Both the position numbers and the translations under genes were made by a program. This document shows positions 1 through 10,529 of a DNA stretch of 64,000 nt, one piece after another. The stretch covers positions 124,001 to 188,000 of the forward strand of contig JANATF010000021.1 of NCBI GenBank assembly GCA_029449245.1. Direction: 5' to 3'. The stretch's first letter is position 1. Each line of letters begins with the position of its first letter. The stretch comes from Mortierella alpina. Its lineage: Eukaryota; Mortierellomycota; Mortierellomycetes; Mortierellales; Mortierellaceae. The notes under the pieces are model-generated. The model saw only the letters and a program-made list of their open reading frames with translations, did no database searches and was not told where the DNA came from.

Positions 1-2
1 AC

Positions 3-182
3 GACAACGAAGACGGTAACAGCAATGCGGACGTGGATGATGACAGCGACAATAAGTCCGAGATCGCGTTTATGAGCGACCTTTTGCATTGCATTTACAA
101 CCGCAGATCACCTAACTCCAAGTCGTCCGCTGATGTTCACCATTTCATCAATAGACGTGCTGCCCGTCATGGGCGACTCTAG
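3..182 (+). CDS. Partial ORF at left window edge, unknown
   Basis: An open frame runs in from the left edge and stops at TAG 180-182, giving about 59 residues. It begins acidic (DNEDGNSNADVDDDSDNKSE) and ends in a basic stretch. I do not recognise it. It lies upstream of, and on the same strand as, the Fanzor-like pseudogene, so it could be that gene's decayed N-terminal part, but nothing in between proves a link. Confidence 0.25.
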   Translation, partial: DNEDGNSNADVDDDSDNKSEIAFMSDLLHCIYNRRSPNSKSSADVHHFINRRAARHGRL

Positions 183-489
183 AGCCATCAATGAACAGGT
201 GTCGTATCCTGCCACCTCGTTATTATGATGTGATCAACTGTGACGGCCATTGCAACGTCAATGAAGCAGCATTTTGGTCGCGGGGCGAAGACACTCGCGG
301 AACGAGTATGTGATCTTCGTCGATGCATATGCATATGTCTTCCTTCTATCATCAATATGATATAAATACACATACCTGCTATCCCTATTTACATATGCTA
401 AGAATCTTCAAACGAAGGGTCTTATTAGTGCAGATATAAGCTGTGAGGTTGACGCAGAACATTGGCTGTTGAGAATTTTCAGCGTCTAA

Positions 490-1664
490 ACAGGACGACT
501 GCAATCGCTACAAAATAGCTCCAATGCCATCGATGGAGGATGGTTTCATACACTCTCTGAACTGGAACTGATAGTAATATTCTGCAAGAACAAGGATCTC
601 AAGTGTCTGCTTCAGCATCTCGCAGCTCCGGAGTACCCCACAGCACATCCTTCTGTGAATGACCTGCAGACTTGGATTTTGGACAAGGGGCCGGGTTTTC
701 TGATAACCAAGCTCCTCACAGATGTTGGCACATATCACGATGATGAGATCAAGAAACAACATGGATACAGGCGCAACAAAATAACATTCTCGCTGAGGAC
801 GACGAAGGATTATCAAGTAGCGATTCGGCAGATGGATTTTTTACCGGCCGATTACAAGGAAAATCAATACGTGCTACATGGTTCAGTGAAAACTGACAGC
901 GTTCAGTTGCATCTTTTGCCTTTCAAGACCAAGGTTCTCCTTTTGGTGAAATACCGCAGACTGGATGAAAACAAGCCGCCAGCAAGGATCAGCACTACCC
1001 TTGGAGGAACCGATTACTACATGACAGAGATCAGAAACGTGATACGGAGCGCGGAGGACGTGACACGCCTCTAGAACTGTAAGCCTGAGGAGGTGAAAAT
1101 CCTAGGGATTGACCCAGACAAGGCGTCTGTGGCAGGTGCCTGTGCTCTGGTGCCGACAAAGTATCGTGCCAAGGACGAGGTGAAGACTCTGAATTTTTAG
1201 CCGTCAACCAGCGGGCGGTTTAGCAGCCCATATTCAAACATCAACGTTGGTCCGAGCACAGGAAAGCCCAAAAAGCCAGCGCCGGTGTTGGTATCACGGA
1301 GATTGAAGATGACCTTCCACCTCTGCGAGATGAGGCCGATGCTGACGGATATATGGCAAGGGTCGAGGACGTGGAGGCGACATTAGTGAATTTTTATAGC
1401 AACGACGATCGCGAAAGCTGGAAACGACACAAATTTAACCTCAAGAATGCGTTTGACGAGGAGCTCCGGGTGGCGGCGGACAGTCTCCTGAAAATGATTG
1501 GTGGGACTTCCTTGGAGCCAAGAAACGAGAACAACAACGTGCTCATAGCGATTGGGTTGGGCGATTTGAGTCGAACAACAAGTAGTCGTCGTTGCATTCA
1601 AGCCTCGTGGAGCTGGTAAGAATTAGGCTCGGCAAGGAATTGAGATGCTCCACTTCGCTCTTTT
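490..1664 (+). pseudogene. Fanzor/TnpB-like RNA-guided nuclease relic (IS200/IS605 OrfB-related)
   Basis: A reading frame is open from 490 to 1071 (frame 1), stops at TAG 1072 and continues in the same frame to TAG 1198. It then resumes in frame 3 after a one-base slip (with a TAG at 1221) and runs to 1619. A further slip restores a SLHSSLVELVR-like stretch. The frame-1 part carries KILGIDPDKASVAGA, which resembles the RuvC-I motif (GIDxG, catalytic Asp) of TnpB/Fanzor proteins. The later part contains VLIAIGLGDLSRTT, which resembles the segment before RuvC-II. No zinc-finger C-x2-C pairs or RuvC-III are visible. Three stops and at least two frameshifts show it is dead. Family assignment comes from motifs only. 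A different transposase-derived ORF is possible. Confidence 0.5.
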
Positions 1665-1886
1665 TATTGACAAAACATATGGGCGCCATCTGTAGAGAAT
1701 TTAGGACCCAAGAGAATTAGCCAGTACTGTGTTAGCAACAGCAACCCGATATCTCATCTTTACCATACTGGAGCTGCCCGCGCTGGTGTATAACCGGAAT
1801 TCAAGTAACGAGACAGGAGAGGGATCTGGGGCTCTGTATAGCTACTATTGTCATGTGATCTGTCCAATACCGTGCACGCGCTACCG

Positions 1887-1918
<32 letters not shown>

Positions 1919-2337
1919 GGACAGTTTTCCATCTGCTTCATATCCCATGAAACCACCTTGGAACTGGTATATACCTCGTTCTCCAAAGGGAGGAAAAGCT
2001 CTGTTGCATATTCAGAGCCCACTCACAGTACAGTACAATAGTCATCAGCCGTACGCATTTCTAATCGCAGTGCTAGGCGTCCTAAATAAAAGCTCACGAT
2101 GTGTGGTGTGGACCCGCATCTCTTTCTCACTTTATCCAATCTTGACGCTTTCAACAATATATTTCACGCGCTATGTCTAGTTTGTGATATTTGACTAAGG
2201 CCAGTCCATATTGCGTACAGTCAACTCGAGAGCCAGCATCCTATCTATGCCTGTCAGCGTCTCACACTCTTCTCGGCCTTCTTCATCTCTTATCGACTTG
2301 CTGGTACCATTACCAATACTCTTCAGGCTACGATTTT
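1665..2337. other. Non-coding stretch with a 30-nt A-tract
   Basis: No convincing gene. The only clear feature is an uninterrupted run of 30 A at 1887-1916. It could be an old poly(A) tail or a homopolymer target like those next to MULE ends elsewhere in the window. Small frames that cross it are low-complexity artefacts. Confidence 0.5.
1887..1916 (+). repeat. Poly(A) tract, 30 nt
   Basis: Uninterrupted A(30), preceded by CGCGCTACCG and followed by TCGGACAG. No adjacent retroelement 3' end or MULE terminus is recognisable. Confidence 0.9.
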
Positions 2338-3150
2338 TCAGACGGCTTCGGAGACAGCGTCGGAGCCAGCGTTGGCAGGCCATGGCCAAGTGTCCTGGCA
2401 CTTCTTCTTGCAGAACTCCCCACCATACTTGCACGCGTCATCGCAGTGCTTTTCGGCATCCTCGCACGCCTCCTCGCATGTCCCTTGGCAGGTATCGCAC
2501 GTCTTCTTGCAATTGATCTCGCAATCGTCGCACTGGCACCCTCCGCCCGGAATTTCCTTACACAATTTTTCGCAAGCGCCTGGGATATTGTCGTCGAAAA
2601 ACGATTCGCAATGTTTTACGCAGTTCTTAGGTTGGACGTGGCAAATCGAATTGCAAGCTCCAAAAGGCACAGCGCCGAAGACCTCCTGGCACGCTGCTAT
2701 GCATGTCTCGTCTTCCTTGAGGCAGGGTTCTTCACACGCCTTCGCGTCGGTCTCGCACTGCTGATAGCAGGTGCCATTGTTGTTCAAACAGGTCGGGATG
2801 CACTGGTCGTTCTTGCATTTGTCCTGGCACTTGTCCTCGCCGGACTCGCAAGCGTCCTCGCACTTGTGTCTGCACTCATCTTTGCACGCGTCATCGCACG
2901 CCTCGCTAGGGCCGCACTTGATCTTGCAGTGGAGCACGCACTGGGGATTGTCAAGTGTGATGGTCGTGCACTGCTTGTGATGGTGATGCTTTTTTTCGCT
3001 CCAAAGGGCTTCGTCCACAGTTGTCTCCTCGCTTGGTACCGACGGCGCGGGGGCATCGACAGCGACCTTAGCCTGTTGGATCCCTTGTGAGGCGACCGAG
3101 GAGGCGATGGCCAAGGTTGAGATCAACAGAACAGTGAGCAGGTTCCTCAT
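2338..3150 (-). CDS. Secreted CX3C-rich cysteine protein
   Basis: Uninterrupted 270-codon ORF. The N-terminus (MRNLLTVLLISTLAIASSVA) is a typical secretion signal with cleavage likely near residue 20. A Pro/Ala/Glu-rich linker and a His patch (KKHHHHK, near residue 55) follow. The rest of the protein is packed with cysteines in CX3C steps, for example CDDACKDECRHKCEDAC, which suggests a disulfide-stapled helical or elongated fold. Asn-rich and acidic segments lie between clusters. I recognise no named family; a cell-wall or secreted protein, possibly metal-binding through the His patch, is inferred. A TATA-like TATTTAAA lies near 3287-3295 on this strand, about 140 bp upstream. The region has no introns and no visible damage. 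Large opposite-strand frames here are mirror frames of the cysteine codons. Confidence 0.8.
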   Translation of the reverse strand: MRNLLTVLLISTLAIASSVASQGIQQAKVAVDAPAPSVPSEETTVDEALWSEKKHHHHKQCTTITLDNPQCVLHCKIKCGPSEACDDACKDECRHKCEDACESGEDKCQDKCKNDQCIPTCLNNNGTCYQQCETDAKACEEPCLKEDETCIAACQEVFGAVPFGACNSICHVQPKNCVKHCESFFDDNIPGACEKLCKEIPGGGCQCDDCEINCKKTCDTCQGTCEEACEDAEKHCDDACKYGGEFCKKKCQDTWPWPANAGSDAVSEAV

Positions 3151-3708
3151 GTTGGTGAAAGTGAAGCGTCGAAACTTTTAAGGGAGACTGTGAAGATCTA
3201 ATCGATGAAAGCTTTGAGGAAGGAAAGGCAGGCAGGAAGAGCTAAAGAAGACAAGAAACGGGACCTTCAGCAGGAGATTCTTAAGGTTTAAATACTGATG
3301 ATGAAAATGCTTTCGCGCCCATCGATTATCGTCGTCGGCGCTATTCCGGTCGATACTGCAAGGGTGCATACTATGTAAATCGAGCATGTCCATCAGAGAC
3401 TACACCGTAAGAAGAAAAAGAGGAGAAAGGGTCACTCAAAGTGCAAGTGAAGTCAGAGAAACAGAGGATCCATCCCATGTACATCTGCTCCTAAAATGAG
3501 AAAACCACATCCTTTGCAGGTAAGTTAAGGTAAATTAAATAAAGGAGGAAAGGAATAAATCTATATCCTCGGCGAATTAGCGAGGAGTGGGATGTTTTAA
3601 AGGGTGATTCTAATACTATACTGCCTGTGGAATCTAGGAGCGCAAAAGAGGCATGAAGTGAGGGCGCCGTTATGATGGATGGGCCTGGTCTGAGTGGTCT
3701 CAGACGCT
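3151..3708. other. Intergenic region upstream of the secreted protein gene
   Basis: No gene is supported. It contains the presumed promoter of the minus-strand secreted protein and A-rich sequence. It ends at the solo LTR. Confidence 0.5.
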
Positions 3709-3710
3709 AT

Positions 3711-3901
3711 TGTAACGTACTGGACCTACCTTGGTCTAGGGAGTGTACCTCTGTAAATTGGAGACCACTTCCCTTTTTATCAAAGTTCATTGAATGTATA
3801 GTTAGCCTGTGGCAGGACGCCTACTTAGTAGTCCTGCCTCGGCAAAGAATAAACATCATCTCTTTGTCTCCTTGACTCTCACAATTCCACTATACGTTTC
3901 A
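3711..3901 (+). mobile_element. Solo LTR, family A, with 5-bp target duplication GCTAT
   Basis: A 191-bp unit starting TGTAACGTAC and ending TACGTTTCA, nearly identical to 61489-61679. It is flanked by perfect GCTAT direct repeats (3706-3710 and 3902-3906), the 5-bp duplication expected of Gypsy-type integration. Inside are a TTTTTATC-like promoter stretch and AATAAA (near 3848). No internal retroelement sequence is attached, so it is a solo LTR left by LTR-LTR recombination. Confidence 0.9.
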
Positions 3902-4212
3902 GCTATGTCAAGAGGCCACTGTATTCTTGATTGGACTAGTCAGCAATAGGGACGAGAGGGGCTTTCCTGTCATTGCATGCGTTGTTTTTTTGAGGCGGAG
4001 GTAGTGTCCAATGTCCATTTTGAAAAAGGGGTGTGTGAAAAGGGCTGCGCGTACGTCCAACTTGGAATAGGAGTGTTCCTTTTTTGATTTATTGTCCCTT
4101 TCAGAAAATTTTTCCGTCAAAAATTTTGAGTTAAAGGTGGTCCAGGAGAGGTCACAGTGGACCTATTCGCAGAACCCTACTGCTATTAGTCATCACGGTG
4201 AGGTCGAATAGG

Positions 4213-4390
4213 TGTGCCGGATTGACCGTCCTAGCATAGACTTACCCTTAATATTTTTAGTTAGCGAAGATTAGTGTGGACGTGTCCTTAATGCTCACGT
4301 CCACAGGAGACATTTGAATACATCTTTCTTCACTCCGTTCTCGTTACTTGACAGCTCCTAGTAACTGTGTCTTTTCCTCTAACCGCGACA
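4213..4390 (+). repeat. Gypsy-1 5' LTR (178 bp)
   Basis: Starts TGTGCCGG and ends GCGACA. It matches 10352-10529 over its full length. It is short for a Gypsy LTR but holds an A/T-rich segment (TTAATATTTTTAG) and a CT-rich 3' half. Confidence 0.93.
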
Positions 4391-4555
4391 CTTTTTTTTA
4401 ACGACAATTGTGCTGCTTTGTTCAGTTGTCTCTCCAATCCTAATTGATATTCATCACACCCTCAACCATACATACATTCGCTGACTTTCCTTCTTTCAGC
4501 TCGCTTCTATCGCTATTTTTCACTACCTCATTTTTATGCCATATTTTCCTTTGTA

Positions 4556-7500
4556 ATGGCAACAAATCCCGGGAAGCAACGATCTACCCGTTCCTCCCAC
4601 GTACATGCTCCTGACTCGCAAGTTGGGGCACCCTCTGGAACCTCGCAAGAGACTCCTCCAGTTGTATCATCGGTGGAACAAGCGACCACGGTCCTAACCG
4701 CGGAAACTTCTGTTTCTTCACCTCCTTTGTCAGGGGCTCTTACCCCAGACGTTAATTCTTCTCCAGAAGTCAATACTTCTGCTCCCTCCTTTGCTCAGCT
4801 GCTTGCTGGTTCTACGTCAATGGATGTTGATAATCCTCCCGTCGTAGACCGTCTTGCACGCCTTCAAGCTTTGGTTACAACCAAGGAGAGGACTCTTCAT
4901 CGCCTTCAAGAGCAATTTGAGGATACTCTTCTCGACTCTGAGTTCATTCTTGACGGTCAACCCCATGACCAGAAAGAAAGACTTACACAAGAGAGAAATG
5001 TTCTTATTGCTGCTCTCAAAGGCAACATTGCACAGGCAGAGAGTGAATTGGCACAGGCCCAACAAGCTCTCAATCGCCGTCTCTTTCCTTCAAACTCTAA
5101 TCCCAGCTCCAACGTGGGAATGCAACTCTTTCCTCCAATCATTTATCAAGACGCTTGCAACGTGCCCCCTGTCTACTCTAACAAGGAGCACGGCGCCCTT
5201 GTTCGCATTGGGGTCAAAGGATCCATTCCTGTCTTTCAAGGCACTCATACTGTTGACTATGAGCGCCTTGTCCTTCCCTCGTTCAAGGACGAACCTGTCC
5301 TGGAACTTACTTCCAAGCTCAAGACTGCAAAGCGTGAAAACTTTGAAGCCAAGCTTGTGGAGCTCATTTTTCTCTTTCTCAATCGCTTTGAGAAGTTTTA
5401 CCGCGACAAATTGGCTGATCTTTTTGACATTCTTGCTTACCGCTATATGTCTCAAATTCTCACTAAGGCTGATTTGGAGCAACGTTTGGACCAGCGCTTT
5501 GACGATCTCATGAATCAAATTGCGCCTGCTTCTGCCCGTACCTGGCATGAAGTTGTACTGGCCATGCGTGAAACTTTTCGTTTGCATGAGATCACTGGCA
5601 ATATACTCGAAAGGGTCTTCACTTTCCGCTCCCTCCCTCAAGAAGACTCTGAATCTTTCGCTCGTCGCTTTGAGAATCTACTTCTTGCTTCTGGTCTTGT
5701 CCAGCACCACTCGGAAGCCACAATCCCTCACGCCATCCTCATTGGCGTCCTATTCCGAGCGGTCCCCGGCAACACCCAGAACCTTATCATTTCCAAGTTC
5801 TCTCGTCTTCATGATGTAGAGGAGTACACCGTCATCCTGACGTTCATTCGCAACATCCAAGGCCCTCTTACAGGCTTTCATCCTTGGGGTGGACGTTGGG
5901 CAGCCTCAATTTGGGCGCCTCACCTCCTTGAAAAGGATAATGGCAACAATTCTGCCTCTTCTTTTTCTGGGCAGAAGTCGAACAACAACAATCATCGTGA
6001 CAAACGTCATAAGCCCAGCAATGGTGCTTCCTCCTCCTTCACCTCAACTGGTCCGCCTTCAAAGGATCAGAACACCAAGAAGAAGCCCACCTACACGAAC
6101 CTTCCTCCTGGCAAGTCGTGGTGCTCAAACCCGTCTTGTCTTACGCTGACAAAGACCCATTGGTCAGAGTCTTGTCCTCAGCGTAGGAGTACTCCTTCTT
6201 CTTCCTCCACTTCCTCAGTCACCACCACTTCCTCGTCCTCGTCTTATCAACCCTCCAGAAAGAAAGCTGCAATCACCCAAGCTGCTGGTGTTAAGCGTGC
6301 TGCTCTTTTTGACACTGACGATGAGGACGTGCTTATGGATGACTCTCTTGGCACTGAACATGATTATTCTAGCGTTCACGCAATCAATCAAATAACCAAC
6401 GACGTTAATGATTCTTCTCGCTATTCAATTGCTACATCATGTCCTGTTGCTACTGAACCTTCTCAGGTTGTGTCACCTTCCGAAAGTCTATCACTTTCTA
6501 CCGCTGTTTCTCAGTTTTTTCATAACCCCTCGCCTGTCCCTTTTCCCCATCGTCTTAAGGCAGCCTTTCGTGGTGCTGCTGATGGTGATAAAAGGATCAT
6601 TATCCCTATACTCATCAATGACATGGAATATACGGCTCTCCTTGACACTGGCTGCACTACAACTACTATTGCACCCTATGTTGCAGAAGAACTCGGCCTT
6701 GAGACTGGTGTTCTCCAAGATCAGGTCACTGTTCTTGCCAATCCAGAGCACACTATTCCTACACTCATTACCATTGACTACGTTTCCATCGTCTGCAATG
6801 GTCGCACTGCTCAAAGTCGCGTTGATGTTATGCCCCTCGATCATTATGATTGCTACCTTGGCATTGATCTAATATCGAGGCTTGGTTTTCAAATTCATGG
6901 CTTTGAACTTCATCAGGCTGCTGTCCCAGATCTTTTTATTATCTCTGACAAAAAGCCTGCCATTCTTGCTAAGTATCGGCCTCCTGAGGAACTCACCGAT
7001 AAATTCATTTCAGATCGTGAAGCCTTTCTCGCTGATCTGAAGCCCTATCTCGACGACAATGCTCAGATTGATCCGTCTAGTTTCTGCCCTCATCCCTTCA
7101 TGACTGTAGACCTTAAGGTTGCCCCTGGTGCTACTGTCTATCAACGCTCTTATCGACCCTTCTCTCAATCTCAGCAGGGAGAGGTTGACAAGCAAGTTGA
7201 TCAATGGGAAGCTGATGGAGTTATCGTTCCTGCCCCTCCAGGCACTAAGCATATGAACAAACTCACACTAGCTGCAAGGCATGACCTTGATGGTAACATC
7301 ATAAAGCATCGTGTCTGTCTTGATCCTCGTCACCTCAACTCTCTTCTTGAAGACACGGACAATTTTCTTCTTCCTCTCATCACAGATGTATTGGAGAAAA
7401 GCGGTGGTCATAAGTTTTACTCAACTTTAGACCTCAAGCAAGCTTTTCACCGCCTTCCATTGTCTAAGAAGAGTCAGCCCTACACAGCATTTATGCACAA

Positions 7501-9955
7501 AAACAAACAGTTCATGTTTGCCCGTGCTCCTTTTGGTCTCAAACCAATGACTTCTATCTTCCAACGAGGCATGTCTCTCATTCTTGGAGACTTGGCTTTC
7601 GTTGCCGTTTACGTTGATGACATAGTGATTTTCTCTAATAGCAAAGAGGAACACGCCTTGCACGTTCAAGAAGTTATCAGTCGCCTCACAAAGGCCAACC
7701 TCATTATCAACCCCGAGAAGTGTCATTTCTTTTGCACAGAAGTGATCCTTCTTGGATTCATTATTGATCGCAATGGCCGTCGCATCATGCCTCAAAAGAT
7801 TGCGAACATTAAATCCTGGGCACCTCCTACCAACGCGAAAATGGTTCAACGATACCTTGGTATGTTTAATTATTTTCGTGAGTACATCCCTCTCTATGGC
7901 ACATTATCTGCGCCTTTGGACGAGCTACGTTTCCGTAGAGGCCATTTTGTTCTCTCGGATCTGCAGCTTGAATGCTTCAATCAGATTAAATATCTGATTT
8001 CACAAGCGCCTGTACTTCACTTCCCAGATTTTTCCAAACCTTTCTACGTTGCCACTGACGCTTCAAACCTTGGTCTTGGTGCTGTTCTCTACCAACTTCC
8101 CAACGGTCCTGAAGATGAGTCTGTTGTTCACTACATCTCTTTCATGGCTCGTTCGCTCAAAAAGCATGAGCGCAACTATCCTGCTTACAAGAAAGAGCTC
8201 CTTGGCATCGTATTTGCCCTCAAAAAGTTTCATTACTATTTGTGGGGTCGTCCATTCACTCTCTATACAGATCATAAACCACTCACCTTCATTAAGACAC
8301 AAGCTGATCTTCCAGCTACCATTGCCAATTGGACAGAAACCATTCTAAGCTATGATTTCAAGTGTGTCTATCGTCCTGGTTTACTCAATATCATTCCTGA
8401 TGCTCTTTCCCGGGCATTTCCTTCTGAACTTTGGGCTTCTCCAGACCCAGACCCTCTAGTTCACCGCGACAAACGTCGCAAGGCAGCTGTTTCCACTCGC
8501 AGCGGCTTTCGTACTTTCTCTACACCTTCATCTCCTGAATTGGTTGTCAAATCAAAAGACCTTGCCAACCAAATCCTCGATTTGCCTATTGACCCCAAGG
8601 CTCCATACATTCATCCACCCCAGACTCCTGACAAAGAGATGATTACTCCTCCAGAGTCTGAGCGTCAAGCTATTCTCAAAAATATTCACGAGACCGCTCA
8701 CCTTGGTGCCAACGCTATGGTCAATGCATTGCACCTACGTGGCATCACATGGCCCAACCTGAAGGACGCTTGTCTTCAGTTCATCCGTCAATGCTCCTCT
8801 TGTCAGTATTTCAACATTGCTCGCCGTGGCTATCATCCTCTCAAGGCTGTTCATGCCAACCTTCCAGGTGAACACCTTGCTATGGACCTCGCCCAATTTC
8901 CCTTGAGCACTCGTCAAAACAACTATGCCCTTCTCGTAGTTGATGTTTGCACTCGATTTGTCTTTCTCCGAGCTATTCGCTCGAAAGAAGCTGGCATTAT
9001 CGCTGCTGAACTTTTCCAACTCTTTGCTGACATTGGACCTCCCAAGATTATTCAGTCTGATAATGGCTCTGAATTTTCTAATGCTCTTCTCAAAAATGTC
9101 CTCTCAATTCTTCAAATTGAGCATCGTCTCACTACTCCTTACCATCCACGAGGCAACGGGGTCGCCGAACGTTCAGTTCGCTCTGTCAAAGATCTTCTGC
9201 CAAAAGTCCTCGATGGCAAAGTACTTGATTGGGATCTCTATCTTCCCAAAGTACAGCTCCAGCTTAACACTAGAGTTGCTGGTCTTCACAGCTCTGCCCC
9301 ATACTCTCTCTTTTATGGTCGAGCACTCTCTGATTTCAGTTCTCTCCAAGCGACCAAAGACATTCAGTCTGATCTCTTATCTCCTCAAGGTCTCGAAGAA
9401 CGTCTCTCTTACCTCACCACCATTGTCTTTCCGGCTGTCTCTGACAAGAGCTCCATTACCCAGAAAGACATGATGGACAAATTCAATCGCTCTCACCTAA
9501 TTACTGAGTTCCCTTCTGGCTGCTATGTCATGGCTCGTGACATGGAGGCCACCAGTTCCCTTGATGCTCCCTATGATGGCCCTTATCAAGTTGTTCGGCG
9601 CACATCCCATGGAACTTACATCCTTCGTGATGCCATGTCCCGTGTGCTTGCCCGCAACTATGCACCCGAGCAGCTGAAAATTGCCGCTCGTCCTGATCTT
9701 CCTCAAGACGCATCTGACACGTCTTATGAAGTGGAACGCATTATCAGTCATCGTACAGCTCCGGGGGGGAAGACGCTCTACCTGGTGAAATGGAAAGGAT
9801 ACGACGACTCTGAAAACAGTGAAATCCTTGCCGAGCACTTCGATTCCAAAAACTTGATGACTCGCTATCATCGTTCACTGAAACAGATCAAGCCCTCATC
9901 TCAGAAACCGACTTCCAAGGTATCCACAAGACAGAGTGTGTCTGCTTCAAAATAG
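4556..9955 (+). CDS. Gag-Pol polyprotein of Gypsy-1 with C-terminal chromodomain
   Basis: Single 1799-aa ORF. Approximate order: Ser/Thr-rich N-terminus; coiled coil at residues 95-170; capsid-like region 215-435; zinc-knuckle-like CSNPSC...H...C near 525; aspartic protease LLDTGCTTTT near 696; reverse transcriptase with AVYVDDIVIFS near 1018; RNase H with TDASNLGLGA (1166) and TDHKPL; integrase HHCC zinc finger (HLGANAM...CSSC, about 1380-1425); DDE catalytic core with MDLAQF, QSDNGSEF and GVAERS (about 1443, 1501, 1537); and a chromodomain with LYLVKWKGYD (about 1725-1780). The product would copy and integrate the element. The chromodomain probably steers integration to modified histones. 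All catalytic motifs look intact, so this copy may be active. Gag and Pol share one frame, with no frameshift needed. Confidence 0.95.
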   Translation: MATNPGKQRSTRSSHVHAPDSQVGAPSGTSQETPPVVSSVEQATTVLTAETSVSSPPLSGALTPDVNSSPEVNTSAPSFAQLLAGSTSMDVDNPPVVDRLARLQALVTTKERTLHRLQEQFEDTLLDSEFILDGQPHDQKERLTQERNVLIAALKGNIAQAESELAQAQQALNRRLFPSNSNPSSNVGMQLFPPIIYQDACNVPPVYSNKEHGALVRIGVKGSIPVFQGTHTVDYERLVLPSFKDEPVLELTSKLKTAKRENFEAKLVELIFLFLNRFEKFYRDKLADLFDILAYRYMSQILTKADLEQRLDQRFDDLMNQIAPASARTWHEVVLAMRETFRLHEITGNILERVFTFRSLPQEDSESFARRFENLLLASGLVQHHSEATIPHAILIGVLFRAVPGNTQNLIISKFSRLHDVEEYTVILTFIRNIQGPLTGFHPWGGRWAASIWAPHLLEKDNGNNSASSFSGQKSNNNNHRDKRHKPSNGASSSFTSTGPPSKDQNTKKKPTYTNLPPGKSWCSNPSCLTLTKTHWSESCPQRRSTPSSSSTSSVTTTSSSSSYQPSRKKAAITQAAGVKRAALFDTDDEDVLMDDSLGTEHDYSSVHAINQITNDVNDSSRYSIATSCPVATEPSQVVSPSESLSLSTAVSQFFHNPSPVPFPHRLKAAFRGAADGDKRIIIPILINDMEYTALLDTGCTTTTIAPYVAEELGLETGVLQDQVTVLANPEHTIPTLITIDYVSIVCNGRTAQSRVDVMPLDHYDCYLGIDLISRLGFQIHGFELHQAAVPDLFIISDKKPAILAKYRPPEELTDKFISDREAFLADLKPYLDDNAQIDPSSFCPHPFMTVDLKVAPGATVYQRSYRPFSQSQQGEVDKQVDQWEADGVIVPAPPGTKHMNKLTLAARHDLDGNIIKHRVCLDPRHLNSLLEDTDNFLLPLITDVLEKSGGHKFYSTLDLKQAFHRLPLSKKSQPYTAFMHKNKQFMFARAPFGLKPMTSIFQRGMSLILGDLAFVAVYVDDIVIFSNSKEEHALHVQEVISRLTKANLIINPEKCHFFCTEVILLGFIIDRNGRRIMPQKIANIKSWAPPTNAKMVQRYLGMFNYFREYIPLYGTLSAPLDELRFRRGHFVLSDLQLECFNQIKYLISQAPVLHFPDFSKPFYVATDASNLGLGAVLYQLPNGPEDESVVHYISFMARSLKKHERNYPAYKKELLGIVFALKKFHYYLWGRPFTLYTDHKPLTFIKTQADLPATIANWTETILSYDFKCVYRPGLLNIIPDALSRAFPSELWASPDPDPLVHRDKRRKAAVSTRSGFRTFSTPSSPELVVKSKDLANQILDLPIDPKAPYIHPPQTPDKEMITPPESERQAILKNIHETAHLGANAMVNALHLRGITWPNLKDACLQFIRQCSSCQYFNIARRGYHPLKAVHANLPGEHLAMDLAQFPLSTRQNNYALLVVDVCTRFVFLRAIRSKEAGIIAAELFQLFADIGPPKIIQSDNGSEFSNALLKNVLSILQIEHRLTTPYHPRGNGVAERSVRSVKDLLPKVLDGKVLDWDLYLPKVQLQLNTRVAGLHSSAPYSLFYGRALSDFSSLQATKDIQSDLLSPQGLEERLSYLTTIVFPAVSDKSSITQKDMMDKFNRSHLITEFPSGCYVMARDMEATSSLDAPYDGPYQVVRRTSHGTYILRDAMSRVLARNYAPEQLKIAARPDLPQDASDTSYEVERIISHRTAPGGKTLYLVKWKGYDDSENSEILAEHFDSKNLMTRYHRSLKQIKPSSQKPTSKVSTRQSVSASK

Positions 9956-10351
9956 CAGATGCAGCAAGCCAATTCCACTTCCTATTCAAGGGCTCTACCG
10001 CCTTCAGAGGTTTTTGCACGCTTGCAACATCCGTTGCTTGAACGTTTTCCTCTCCTCATATACGGGTTTTTGCAATTTTTATCCCATTCCATTTCCCTTC
10101 GAGGCTCTAACCCCTGTCCTCGACTGACAACTTATTTCCAAGAGGTTTTATATTTTTCCTCATCACTACACCAACATCTCGAGTTTTTATATATTTTTTC
10201 TCGACCATTCACTTCTTCAACATTCATCTAGCGGTTAGACACCGATATCATAGGCTTATACCCTTAACTTCTCATGGAGGTTTTTATCATTTTTCCTACC
10301 ATATATCCCATTTCGCTCCCAGCTGTGCTACGAAACTTGGCCGGGGGCTTC
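9956..10351. other. Gypsy-1 3' untranslated interior
   Basis: T-rich, non-coding DNA between the gag-pol stop and the 3' LTR. It ends in the G-rich polypurine-like tract. No further gene is visible. Confidence 0.7.
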
Positions 10352-10529
10352 TGTGCCGGATTGACCGTCCTAGCATAGACTTACCCTTAATATTTTTAGT
10401 TAGCGAAGATTAGTGTGGACGTGTCCTTAATGCTCACGTCCACAGGAGACATTTGAATACATCTTTCTTCACTCCGTTCTCGTTACTTGACAGCTCCTAG
10501 TAACTGTGTCTTTTCCTCTAACCGCGACA
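10352..10529 (+). repeat. Gypsy-1 3' LTR (178 bp)
   Basis: Copy of 4213-4390 with no difference seen. The next base beyond the LTR is C in both copies by chance; flanks diverge from there. Confidence 0.93.

Larger units (their letters stand above)
4213..10529 (+). mobile_element. Gypsy-1: complete chromodomain Ty3/Gypsy retrotransposon
   Basis: A 6317-bp element with two 178-bp LTRs (4213-4390 and 10352-10529) that look identical base for base. They start TGTGCCGGATTG and end CCGCGACA. One uninterrupted gag-pol ORF fills the interior. A G-rich polypurine-like stretch (GGCCGGGGGC) precedes the 3' LTR. Identical LTRs and an intact ORF suggest recent insertion. The flanks (ATAGG on the left, CCGTC on the right) do not form a target duplication, which is unexpected. 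The same clade as the element at 41210-48217. Confidence 0.93.

Noticed and set aside
1729-2180. Small ORFs across the 30-nt A-tract
   Set aside because: Lys or Phe runs from the homopolymer, no conserved motif, no reliable start.
2191-3090. 299-aa hydrophobic plus-strand ORF opposite the CX3C protein
   Set aside because: It is the mirror of cysteine-rich codons (GCA/TGC give Ala/Leu runs), has no start context, and the minus-strand frame has a signal peptide.
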